From NCBI GenBank assembly GCA_018262575.1, contig JAGSYU010000025.1, positions 1 through 39,193 on the forward strand: DNA of 39,193 nt. Reading direction: 5' to 3'. The notes below the pieces were generated by a model. It had not been told where the DNA came from, ran no database searches, and worked only from the letters and a program-made list of their open reading frames with translations. The DNA comes from Pseudomonadota bacterium. Lineage in GTDB: Bacteria; Pseudomonadota; Alphaproteobacteria; Rhizobiales; Pleomorphomonadaceae. This document shows, in pieces, positions 16,774-24,440 of this stretch. Position 1 is the first letter of the stretch; each line of letters starts with the position of its first letter. A program made the translations under genes and the position numbers.

Positions 16774-18414
16774 ATGTTGGAAGAGGGCAAGGTCTACGTA
16801 GGGTCGAGCACCAAGCCGGAATATCTGACGCTGAAGCTCGCCAACAGGCATGGTCTCATCACGGGCGCCACCGGTACCGGCAAGACGGTGACGCTGCAGG
16901 TGCTGGCCGAGGGACTGTCGGATGCCGGCGTACCGGTGTTCTGCGCCGACGTGAAGGGCGATCTTTCGGGCATCGGCGCCCCCGGCGAGGCCAAGGAATT
17001 TCTCGAGGAACGGGCACGTGCCATCGGTTTTTCCGACGAGTACCAGCTCAGGGCAGCGCCTGCCGTATTCTGGGATCTGTTCGGGGAGAAGGGACACCGG
17101 GTTCGGACCACGGTGTCCGAAATGGGACCGCTGCTGCTGTCACGCCTGCTCGAGCTCAACGAGACGCAGGAAGGCGTGCTCAACATCGTCTTCAAGGTGG
17201 CCGACGACGAGGGGCTGCTGCTGCTCGATCTCAAGGACTTGCGCTCGCTGCTGGCCTATGTCGCCGAGAATGCCGATGCGGTGGGGGCGAGCTACGGCAA
17301 TGTCGCCAAGGCGACGGTCGGCACCATCCAGCGGCAACTGCTGGTGCTGGAGCAACAAGGCGGCGACCATTTCTTCGGCGAGCCAGGCCTGCAGATTTCC
17401 GACCTGATGAAGGTAACCGGCGATGGCCGTGGCGCCGTCAACGTGCTGGCTGCCGACAAGCTGATGCAGACGCCGCGCCTTTACGCCACCTTCCTTTTGT
17501 GGCTGCTGTCGGAGCTGTTCGAGGACCTGCCGGAAGTCGGCGACCTCGACAAGCCCAAGCTGGTTTTCTTCTTTGATGAGGCTCACCTGCTGTTCGACGA
17601 AGCGCCCAAGGCGCTGGTCGATAAGGTCGAGCAGGTGGTGAAGCTGATCCGCTCCAAGGGCGTCGGCATCTATTTCGTGACGCAGAACCCGCTCGACATT
17701 CCGGAAAGCGTGTTGGCCCAGCTTGGCAATCGCGTGCAGCATGCGTTGCGCGCTTATACCCCGCGCGAGCAGAAGGCGGTGAAGGTGGCGGCCGAGACCT
17801 TCCGGCCCAATCCGGATTTCGACACGTTCGCGGCGATCACCGAGCTCGCGCAGGGCGAAGCGCTGGTTTCCATGCTGGAAGGTAAGGCGGTGCCGTCGAT
17901 CGTTCAGCGGACGCTGGTCCGGCCGCCGTCGTCGCGGCTCGGACCGCTGAAGGATGAGGAGCGAGCGGCACTGATCGCCGCGAGCCCGCTCGCCGGTTTT
18001 TACGACGAGTCGGTGGACCGCGAATCCGCCTTCGAGGTGCTGAAGGCGCGCGCCAACGGCGTGCAGCAGCAGCACGAGCCGGCCGCTTCGCCCCGGACAA
18101 CGCGCGAAAGCCCCGGCTTCAGCGTGCCCGATTTCGGCTGGGGCCGCAGCAAGGAAAGCGCGCCGACGCCGGAGGCCCGTTACGACGAGCCGGCTCACCG
18201 GCCGCGCCTTGACGAATATGAGAGCGGCGCCGAGCGCCGCCGCCGCGAGGCGAGCGAGGAACGGGCGAATCGACGCGATACCTACGGCTATGGCGGCCGG
18301 CAGACGGTGACCGAAGCGGCCATCAAGTCGGTGGTACGCTCGGTGTCGAGCCAGGTCGGCTCGCAGCTCGGCCGGGCGCTGATCCGCGGCGTGCTGGGGA
18401 GCCTGCTGAAGTAG
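16774..18414 (+). CDS. HerA-like / DUF853 ATPase
   Basis: A 546-residue ATPase of the HerA-FtsK superfamily, DUF853 (YjgR) subgroup. The Walker A motif is [13 protein letters not shown] (P-loop 31-38), a Walker B is [17 protein letters not shown] (around residue 265), and the C-terminal arginine/sensor region includes [20 protein letters not shown] and [17 protein letters not shown]. After residue 430 the chain turns charged and low in complexity ([18 protein letters not shown]), then ends in a short hydrophobic helix. The cellular role of this subgroup is poorly known; the fold suggests a ring-shaped DNA translocase. No NurA nuclease or defence partner is adjacent. ATG 16774 has a purine-rich upstream GGGAAGGA. 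Confidence 0.9.
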   Translation: MLEEGKVYVGSSTKPEYLTLKLANRHGLITGATGTGKTVTLQVLAEGLSDAGVPVFCADVKGDLSGIGAPGEAKEFLEERARAIGFSDEYQLRAAPAVFWDLFGEKGHRVRTTVSEMGPLLLSRLLELNETQEGVLNIVFKVADDEGLLLLDLKDLRSLLAYVAENADAVGASYGNVAKATVGTIQRQLLVLEQQGGDHFFGEPGLQISDLMKVTGDGRGAVNVLAADKLMQTPRLYATFLLWLLSELFEDLPEVGDLDKPKLVFFFDEAHLLFDEAPKALVDKVEQVVKLIRSKGVGIYFVTQNPLDIPESVLAQLGNRVQHALRAYTPREQKAVKVAAETFRPNPDFDTFAAITELAQGEALVSMLEGKAVPSIVQRTLVRPPSSRLGPLKDEERAALIAASPLAGFYDESVDRESAFEVLKARANGVQQQHEPAASPRTTRESPGFSVPDFGWGRSKESAPTPEARYDEPAHRPRLDEYESGAERRRREASEERANRRDTYGYGGRQTVTEAAIKSVVRSVSSQVGSQLGRALIRGVLGSLLK

Positions 18415-18422
18415 GCATGCCT

Positions 18423-18450
18423 GTTCGGGCTGACGAGCGCCAGCCCGAAC
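18423..18450. terminator. Bidirectional hairpin between the DUF853 gene and malQ
   Basis: GTTCGGGCTG (18423-18432) pairs perfectly with CAGCCCGAAC (18441-18450) around 8 nt, between two convergent stop codons. No clear T-run is present in either direction. Confidence 0.5.
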
Positions 18451-18471
18451 GCCGCATCGCGAAGCGTCGCT

Positions 18472-20463
18472 TCAACCCTCTGCCAGCGACTCTTTTCGTG
18501 CCGTCGCCAGCGTGTCGATGCGTTGGGCCGTGTCGGTCTCGGAGAGGAGGTCTTCCAGTGGGGCGTCCATGCGGCGGCGCCAGTTGGGGTGCTCGTTGAT
18601 GGTGCCGGGGAGGTTGGGCTGCTCCTCGAGCGCCAGAAGGTCCTCGAGGGGCGCGATGGCGAGGCGCGAACGCGCCCGGCCGATGTGGCGGAGCGCCGCC
18701 TCGACCACCGGTGCCGGCTCGTCGGGGGATGGCCGCGGCTCGCTGCCGCCGAAGGTGGCCCATAGCAGGCCCCGGTCCCAGGCTCGCCGTTCTTCCTCCC
18801 GCTCGCGGTTGGAATCGACCGGAAGACGGCCGAGGTCGTCGGCCCAGTCGAGGTCGCGACCTGTCCACCAGCCGGCGACGGTGGTGGTGTCGTGCGTGCC
18901 GGTCATGGCGACGCTTTCCGGCGGATAGTCCCGCGGCCCGATGAAGCCGTGGTCGATTGCCCGCTCGAACCACAGCACGCGCATCCCGAACATGCCCTCG
19001 GCGTCGATCGCTTCGGCGAAACCGCCAGGCTTGGTGCCGAGATCCTCGGCGACGATCAGCGCCTTCGCCCGGTGCGACTCAAGCGCCGCGAGGCGGGTGA
19101 GGTCGTGGAAGGGATAGACGAGATAGGCACCGTCGTTCGACGAACGCCCCTCCGGCATCACCCAGAGGCGCGATAGGCCGAAGGCATGGTCGATCCTGAG
19201 GCCGCCGGCCCGACTGAGGGCTGACCGGAGGGTCGCGATCCACGGTGCGTAGCCGCTGTCAGCGAGCCCGCGCGGCGAGAAGGTAGTGAGCATCCAGTTC
19301 TGCCCGAGCGGACCAAGCGGATCGGGTGGCGCACCGATGGTCAGGCCGTCGAGCAGATGGTCGCGCAGGCTCCAGCTATCGCTACCGCCGGTATGGACGC
19401 CGACGGCAAGGTCGGCCAGGAGTCCAACGGCCATGCCCGCCGCCCTGGCGTGGCTTTGCACGGCGGCAAGGCTCTCGTGGGCCAGCCACTGGATAAACAG
19501 ATGGAAGGTGATCTCGTCGGGGTTCTCGGCGGCGAACTGCCGCACCGCCGCGCCATCGGGATCATGGAAGGGCACCGGCCATGCCCGCCAGCCGTCAAGG
19601 CCGAGCGCCCGGAAGCGGACGTCGAGCGCGTCGAAGACGGCATGGCGGCGCAACTCGTCGCCGCCCGAAAGGCTGTCGTTGACGACGCGCGACCGGAGTT
19701 CGGGCGTAAGGGCGTCGAACACCGTCCTGAGCTGGGCAAGGCGCTTCGGCAGAGCGTCTTCCCAGTTGATCAGCGGACCACCGTCCTCGCCCGGCGGCAG
19801 CGGCGGCAGCCCGACCAGCGCCGGGTCGCCCATGGCGCCGTTGAGGAAGAGCCGGCTCGACGGCGAATAGGGACTGAAGCCGATGCCATGGCCGGGGAAC
19901 AGGGCGTGGACGGGGTTGATCATCACCACGTCGGCGCCGCGGGCGGCAAAGCGGGCCACCGCGTCGTCGAGATGGCCGAAATGACCGAACGGCTGCGGCA
20001 CACGGTCGCGAAGCGCCGGGATCTGGATCGATGGTCCCCAGACGCGACGGGTCCCGAGATCGTCAAGGCCGTGGCAGCGGGCCGGGGCGACGGCGAGAGT
20101 CAGCTCATGCGAACCGATGGCGAGGCGGTAATAGCCGGGATCGGCGATGGCTGGCAGGTAGCCGCCCTCGATCGACAGCGCGTGGCTCCTGCCATCCTCG
20201 GCGATGAGCTCGGCGCGGGCAAGGCTGGAGGGCAGAGGCGTGGGCCTGCCGACATCGGCGACAATGAGGGCCGGCGGTCGCCGCCGCTCGTCCTCGATCC
20301 GGGCAAGACTGCGGGCGATGGCCGTCGCGCTGTCGGCCGGATAGCCGAGGGCGGTGGCGATGGCGGCAAGCGCCTCGTCGCCCACGTCTTGCTGCCGGCC
20401 AGCGATGTCCCACCAGGTCCGCACCAAGCCGATTGCCGCGGCGAGTGCGTGAAGCTCGGTCAT
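18472..20463 (-). CDS. malQ: 4-alpha-glucanotransferase (amylomaltase)
   Basis: A 663-residue GH77 enzyme that moves alpha-1,4-glucan segments between maltodextrins. GH77 landmarks are GFSPYSPSSRLFLNG, the nucleophile region GGLRIDHAFGLSRLWVMPEG, the acid/base region ALIVAEDLGTKPGGF, and the transition-state Asp in AMTGTHDTTTVAGWW. An N-terminal extension of about 150 residues resembles that of the proteobacterial MalQ, placing it with the longer subgroup. ATG 20463 has GGAGGCAGAC directly before it, which decides against the longer frame from 20580. No glycogen or maltose genes are adjacent; the upstream dehalogenase gene reads the same way across a 125-bp gap. Confidence 0.93.
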   Translation of the reverse strand: MTELHALAAAIGLVRTWWDIAGRQQDVGDEALAAIATALGYPADSATAIARSLARIEDERRRPPALIVADVGRPTPLPSSLARAELIAEDGRSHALSIEGGYLPAIADPGYYRLAIGSHELTLAVAPARCHGLDDLGTRRVWGPSIQIPALRDRVPQPFGHFGHLDDAVARFAARGADVVMINPVHALFPGHGIGFSPYSPSSRLFLNGAMGDPALVGLPPLPPGEDGGPLINWEDALPKRLAQLRTVFDALTPELRSRVVNDSLSGGDELRRHAVFDALDVRFRALGLDGWRAWPVPFHDPDGAAVRQFAAENPDEITFHLFIQWLAHESLAAVQSHARAAGMAVGLLADLAVGVHTGGSDSWSLRDHLLDGLTIGAPPDPLGPLGQNWMLTTFSPRGLADSGYAPWIATLRSALSRAGGLRIDHAFGLSRLWVMPEGRSSNDGAYLVYPFHDLTRLAALESHRAKALIVAEDLGTKPGGFAEAIDAEGMFGMRVLWFERAIDHGFIGPRDYPPESVAMTGTHDTTTVAGWWTGRDLDWADDLGRLPVDSNREREEERRAWDRGLLWATFGGSEPRPSPDEPAPVVEAALRHIGRARSRLAIAPLEDLLALEEQPNLPGTINEHPNWRRRMDAPLEDLLSETDTAQRIDTLATARKESLAEG

Positions 20464-20588
20464 GTCTGCCTCCACTGAGGCCGCGGCGGGATCTTCGCCC
20501 GACGTTGCCGAAAACCCTGCCGGAACCGGCGGATAGGACGTTGGTGAGACGAGGTTACGTTGTCCCGGGCGAAGGGGCAATTGCCCCG

Positions 20589-21248
20589 TCAGAGCTTCGT
20601 CAGGCCGGTGAGATCGGACAATTCGGCCGCCGGTCGCATGTCGGGATATTCGTCGAGCGCGCCGGTACGGTTGATCCAGACGGTCCGGAAGCCGAACTTC
20701 GAACCCCCGGCCACATCCCAGCGGTTGGACGACTGGAAGGAAATGGCGCTCGGGAAGACGCGGAAATGCGTCGCCGCCATCTCGTAAACGCGTGGGTCTG
20801 GCTTGTAGCAGCCGATCGTGTCCACCGACAGCACGTCGTCGATGATGTCGCCGAGACCGGCAGCGCGGATCGCCCGATTGAGCATCAGCGGGCTGCCGTT
20901 CGACAGGATGGCGATGCGGGTGCCGGCGATCTTCAGGTCGCGTAGCACCGCCGGCACCTCGGGAAAGCAGTCGCAGCTACGATAGGCCTCGAGCAGCGTC
21001 TCGCGCAGATCCGGGTCGACCTGAGGGTAGACCGCAAAGGCGGCGTCGAGCGCATCCTTGGTCAGCGCCCAGAAATCCTTGTAGGCCCCGGTCGCCGACC
21101 GGATCCACGAATACTCAAGCTGCTTGGCGCGCCAGAGTTCGGACAGCCGCTGCGCATCTGGCCCGAGTTCGGCGGCGTGCCGGCGAACGGCGGAATGGAC
21201 GTCGAACAGCGTGCCGTAGGCATCGAACAGGAAGATCGGATGGTACAT
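20589..21248 (-). CDS. Haloacid dehalogenase, type II (HAD superfamily)
   Basis: A 219-residue HAD hydrolase with the full L-2-haloacid dehalogenase signature: nucleophile D9 in FLFDAYGTLFDV, the second motif AILSNGSPLML, the lysine motif CYKPDPRVYEMA, and SSNRWDVAGGSKFGF, equivalent to the SSNAWD block of characterised enzymes, here with Arg for Ala. It would hydrolyse (S)-2-haloacids to (R)-2-hydroxyacids; many genomic members may have other small-acid substrates. ATG 21248 has GGAG 9 nt upstream; an ATG at 21287 would add 13 residues. It lies upstream of malQ in the same direction and diverges from the aminotransferase gene. Confidence 0.9.
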   Translation of the reverse strand: MYHPIFLFDAYGTLFDVHSAVRRHAAELGPDAQRLSELWRAKQLEYSWIRSATGAYKDFWALTKDALDAAFAVYPQVDPDLRETLLEAYRSCDCFPEVPAVLRDLKIAGTRIAILSNGSPLMLNRAIRAAGLGDIIDDVLSVDTIGCYKPDPRVYEMAATHFRVFPSAISFQSSNRWDVAGGSKFGFRTVWINRTGALDEYPDMRPAAELSDLTGLTKL

Positions 21249-21454
21249 GCCGCTGTCTCCGCTCGCGGCCGCCGATTCGTGAATCAAGCGGCTTTCGCAA
21301 CTTTGGTATCGGATATATTCGGGTATCTGGAAACCGGCAAAACAGACATGCGGAAAAGCCTGCAGAGGGGCGGGTTTTCATCTGGCCGTTGCCGCGCCGC
21401 CGCGTTCGGCGACGACGGGGCTTCGACGGCAACGAAAAACGGAAGGACAGTATC

Positions 21455-22309
21455 GTGGCTTGGTCTCAGACCTGGACGTGGTTGGACGGGAAATGGCACG
21501 AAGGCAACGTGCAGATCATGGGCGTCAGGACGCATTCGTCCTGGCTCGGCTCGTCGGTGTTCGACGGCGCCCGTTACTTTGAAGGCGTGGCGCCCGATCT
21601 CGACCTCCACTGCCAGCGCGTCAACCGCAGTGCGATCGCCATGGGCCTCGACGCCTTGCACCCGGCCGAGGAGATCGAAGCACTGGCACGCCAGGGTTTC
21701 TCTCGCTTCTCCAGCGACGCCGCGCTCTACATCCGGCCGATGTACTGGGCCGAGGACGGCGGTTTCATGGGCGTGCCGCCCGAAGCCGGATCGACCCGGT
21801 TCTGCCTCAGCCTTTACGAGGCGCCCATCCCCTCGATCGACGAGGGCTACGCGGTGACCACCACACGCTACCGCCGGCCGCTGCCCGAGACGGCGCTGGT
21901 CAACGCCAAGGCTGGTTGCCTTTATCCCAACAACGGTCGCGCCATGCTCGAGGCGAAGGCCAAGGGCTTCGACAACGCGGTCCTGCTCGACATGCTCGGC
22001 AACGTCTGTGAACTCGGTACGGCCAATCTGTTCATCGCCAAGGACGGCGTGGTGATGACCCCGGCTGCCACGGGTGTGTTCCTGGCTGGCATAACGCGGT
22101 CCCGCATCATCCAGCTGCTGCGCAACGATGGGTTCGACGTGCGCGAATGCGTGCTGAAAACCGAGGATCTCGCCGCTGCCGACGAGGTCTTCGCGGCGGG
22201 CAACTACGGCAAGGTGACGCCGATCCTGCGCTTTGAGACGCGCGAGTTCCAGGTCGGCCCGGTCACCCGCCGCGCCCGCGAACTCTACTGGGCCTATGCC
22301 CACGCCTGA
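21455..22309 (+). CDS. ilvE: Branched-chain amino acid aminotransferase (class IV PLP)
   Basis: A 284-residue fold-type IV PLP enzyme, transferring amino groups between glutamate and the keto acids of leucine, isoleucine and valine. The PLP lysine is K152 in ALVNAKAGCLYPNNGRAM; E186 in GNVCELGTANLF contacts the cofactor ring nitrogen; GITRSRIIQLL and GTANLF bind the phosphate. The N-terminal SVFDGARYFEG is typical of the family. The start is GTG 21455, preceded by GGAAGGAC at good spacing; an ATG at 21389 would give an arginine-rich extension unlike the family. It stands alone; a D-amino-acid or lyase relative is less likely given the DAKAGCLYPNN-type motif. Confidence 0.9.
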   Translation: MAWSQTWTWLDGKWHEGNVQIMGVRTHSSWLGSSVFDGARYFEGVAPDLDLHCQRVNRSAIAMGLDALHPAEEIEALARQGFSRFSSDAALYIRPMYWAEDGGFMGVPPEAGSTRFCLSLYEAPIPSIDEGYAVTTTRYRRPLPETALVNAKAGCLYPNNGRAMLEAKAKGFDNAVLLDMLGNVCELGTANLFIAKDGVVMTPAATGVFLAGITRSRIIQLLRNDGFDVRECVLKTEDLAAADEVFAAGNYGKVTPILRFETREFQVGPVTRRARELYWAYAHA

Positions 22310-22332
22310 CGAGAGGCGCGATTTCCTCGGCT

Positions 22333-22402
22333 ATCCTCTTGAAAATCCCGTCGCAACGGCGGATTTCAGGAGGATGTGATCCGGCGGCGTGGAGCCGCCG
22401 GA
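22333..22402 (+). repeat. Two tandem hairpins in the leader of the small secreted protein gene
   Basis: Hairpin 1 (22333-22375): ATCCTCTTGAAA plus TCC pair with GGA plus TTTCAGGAGGAT over 15 pairs with a single bulged A and one G-U, topped by CGT/ACG around CGCA. Hairpin 2 (22380-22402): TCCGGCGGC pairs perfectly with GCCGCCGGA around GTGGA. No T-run follows either. The ribosome site AAGGAGG starts 9 nt after hairpin 2. Confidence 0.65.
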
Positions 22403-22422
22403 CATATCGCAAGGAGGCTGGC

Positions 22423-22725
22423 ATGCGGACGGCAACGGCTTTTGGATTGGCAATCGCGCTTTCGCTTGGCACCGCCGTTCCGGCGGAGGCCGCTTCCTTC
22501 ATCGCCAGGCCAACCGAGCCCCTGGCCTGTCCAGGCGGCGGCGGAAACCTCTGGCAGGGCTATTTCCACGGGCGCAAGGAAGTTGATAGCGGCTGGATGA
22601 AATATGAGGATGCGTCCGAACGCTATTGCTTCAGAACGGAAAAGCTCTGCCGCAACTGGCTCTACAATATGCAGAGCGAATACACATACATGGTCTGGTC
22701 CGCCGTCTGCTCCCGCGGCGGATGA
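22423..22725 (+). CDS. Small secreted cysteine-containing protein, unknown function
   Basis: A 100-residue protein I do not recognise. It starts at ATG 22423 with AAGGAGG 5 nt upstream, the best ribosome site in this part. Residues 1-23 are a classical signal peptide (basic start, hydrophobic core, AEA-A type cleavage at about 23/24). The mature domain of about 77 residues has four cysteines, compatible with two disulfides in the periplasm, and several aromatic residues (NLWQGYFHG, YTYMVWSAVC). It follows ilvE by 113 bp that hold two tandem hairpins, and converges with the response regulator gene only 5 bp away. Its codon use resembles its neighbours. Confidence 0.8.
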   Translation: MRTATAFGLAIALSLGTAVPAEAASFIARPTEPLACPGGGGNLWQGYFHGRKEVDSGWMKYEDASERYCFRTEKLCRNWLYNMQSEYTYMVWSAVCSRGG

Positions 22726-22730
22726 GACGG

Positions 22731-23498
22731 TCAGCCGCCGTCCCGCGACGGCTGCGATGGGGCGCGGGGCCGCCGTGAGCGCTTGACCACAACGGGAATG
22801 ACCGGCGTGGCGCGACCTCCTGCGAGGTCGCCATAGGCGGCCTCGTTCGACTTTTGGCGAAAGCCGATGTGGGTGACGACAAAACCGGGATTTTCCGGCA
22901 GAGACGACGCGTCGGCCGATGCGCCCGACAGCAGGCCCCGGCTGCGTAATGAGGCAGCTTCGCGCAACGCCAGGAGCCGCTCTTCCGATACGATCTCGGC
23001 TGTCTGGCCGGACCGACGCTCTGGTCCGCGATAGGTGGGGTCGTTGCGGCGACGGCGATCGGGACCGAAATAGCCCGACCCTGTCTTCACGTAGACGCGG
23101 GGCCGCCCGAACACCGTCAGCAGTCGATCGGCAAGATAGCTGGACGACATCGGCTTGACGGCGATCTCGTCAATACCGGCCATCACGGCCTTTTGCACAT
23201 TCTGCCGACTGGCATGGCCGGTCATCAGCAGGATCGGCACCATGCGGTTGATGATGGCGCCGCCGTGGCGGATGCGGTCAGCGAAGGCAAACCCGTCCAT
23301 CGGCTCCATGCCGAGGTCGGACATCACCAGGTCAACGTGCTGGCTCGCCAGGAAGTCGAAGGCGTCCTGGGTGTCGGAAAACTCGTGGATGTCGCCAAAG
23401 CCGAACTCGGTGAGCATCCCCGCCACAAAGCGGCGAAAGCGAGGGCTGTCGTCGACGACGATAATCGTCCGCGCGAGGTAATCCGTCAGTTTAGGCAT
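22731..23498 (-). CDS. Single-domain response regulator with a basic C-terminal tail
   Basis: A 255-residue protein. Residues 10-125 form a CheY-like receiver: acidic pocket IIVVDDSPRF (D16, D17), phospho-acceptor D61 in LVMSDLGMEPMDGF, T93 in ILLMTGHAS and K115 in IAVKPMSSSYL. No DNA-binding or enzymatic output domain follows. Instead there is a flexible basic tail with YFGPDRRRRNDP and a YRGPERR repeat, a feature seen in many alphaproteobacterial receivers, ending in a basic, proline-rich stretch. Output is therefore probably by protein interaction. No kinase gene is adjacent. The ATG at 23498 starts directly before the receiver. Confidence 0.9.
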   Translation of the reverse strand: MPKLTDYLARTIIVVDDSPRFRRFVAGMLTEFGFGDIHEFSDTQDAFDFLASQHVDLVMSDLGMEPMDGFAFADRIRHGGAIINRMVPILLMTGHASRQNVQKAVMAGIDEIAVKPMSSSYLADRLLTVFGRPRVYVKTGSGYFGPDRRRRNDPTYRGPERRSGQTAEIVSEERLLALREAASLRSRGLLSGASADASSLPENPGFVVTHIGFRQKSNEAAYGDLAGGRATPVIPVVVKRSRRPRAPSQPSRDGG

Positions 23499-23610
23499 GG
23501 CGCCCCGTCAACCGTTGCACAACTTCAAACAACACTCCGGAATGCGAAACACTCCGGCCCCCACCACGACAGTGATAGTGGTTGGCGCTGCGCCGGACAA
23601 CCGATATCGC

Positions 23611-23646
23611 CGAAAAAGACGGGGCCCCGGACGTGCCGGAGCCCCG
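23611..23646 (-). terminator. Rho-independent terminator of sodB
   Basis: On the minus strand CGGGGCTCCGG pairs with CCGGGGCCCCG with one mismatch around CACGT, followed by a CTTTTT tract (23613-23618 on the plus strand as aaaaag). It starts 42 bp after the sodB stop. Confidence 0.85.
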
Positions 23647-23688
23647 ATGAAATGTATGTCGCCGCAAATGGCGAGCGACCTGCTCTGA

Positions 23689-24285
23689 TCAGCCGGCCTT
23701 GGCGTAGAGTTCGGCAACGAACTCCCAGTTGACCAGGTTGTCGAAGAAGGCTTCGAGATACTTCTGCCGGAGGTTGCGGTAGTCGATGTAGTAGGAATGC
23801 TCCCACACGTCGACGCCGAGCAGCGGCGTGGCACCGGCAACCAGCGGGTTCTCGCCGTTCGGCGTCTTAGAGATGGCGAGCTTGCCGTCCTTCACGGACA
23901 GCCAGGCCCAGCCGGCACCGAACTGCGTCATCCCGGCCTGGATGAAATCGGCGCGGAACTTGTCGAGGCCGCCGAGGTCCTCGTTGATCTTCTTGAGAAG
24001 CTCACCGGGGATGGCGCCGCCACCGTTTGGCTTCATCCACTGCCAGAAATAGAAATGGTTGTAATGCTGGGCAACGTTGTTGAAGACGGCGGGATTCTTG
24101 CCGAAGGAGCCCTTCACGACCTCTTCGACGCTCTTGCCTTCCCACTCGGTTCCCTTGATCAGGTTATTGCCGTTGTTCACGTAGGCGAGGTGATGCTTGT
24201 CGTGATGATACTCAAGCGTCTCGCGTGACATGTAGGGGCCAAGGGCGTCATAGGCATAGGGAAGGTCGTTTAGCTCAAAAGCCAT
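23689..24285 (-). CDS. sodB: Superoxide dismutase, Fe type
   Basis: A 198-residue Fe/Mn-family superoxide dismutase. Metal ligands are H27 in LEYHHDKHH, H77 in AQHYNHFYFW, and D159 and H163 in GVDVWEHSYYIDYRN. Gln73 preceding the second histidine, and the IDYRN ending of the last motif, are the pattern of iron enzymes rather than the manganese pattern with a Gln near residue 146. It has no signal peptide and should be cytoplasmic. ATG 24285 is preceded by AGAGGAG and six spacer bases; the ATG two codons upstream sits too close to that site. A terminator follows at 23611-23646. Confidence 0.95.
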   Translation of the reverse strand: MAFELNDLPYAYDALGPYMSRETLEYHHDKHHLAYVNNGNNLIKGTEWEGKSVEEVVKGSFGKNPAVFNNVAQHYNHFYFWQWMKPNGGGAIPGELLKKINEDLGGLDKFRADFIQAGMTQFGAGWAWLSVKDGKLAISKTPNGENPLVAGATPLLGVDVWEHSYYIDYRNLRQKYLEAFFDNLVNWEFVAELYAKAG

Positions 24286-24357
24286 GGTCATCTCCTCTCG
24301 AGGAAAAATGCGCGTTCTAAAACTGAGCATCGCCGCCCGGCGGTGGCGCATGAGGAA

Positions 24358-24386
24358 TACTTAGTTACTTTTCCTGATGGCGACAA
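24358..24386 (-). promoter_or_regulatory. Weak candidate promoter for sodB
   Basis: On the minus strand TTGTCG (24381-24386) and TAAGTA (24358-24363) are separated by 17 bp, about 75 bp before the sodB start. The -10 match is poor. No Fur or Irr box was recognised. Confidence 0.3.
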
Positions 24387-24440
24387 TGAGTCACGAGTCG
24401 GATTCATGGCTCCCATGCGCCGTTCGGTTAGCAAATCGAA

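Noticed and set aside
16774..18414. HerA-type ATPase as part of a defence system
   Set aside because: No nuclease, SIR2 or other defence gene is adjacent; neighbours are a LuxR-type regulator and malQ.
20574..20587. GGGGCAATTGCCCC as a terminator of the dehalogenase gene
   Set aside because: The stem is 5 bp with a 4-nt loop and no T-run follows on the minus strand.
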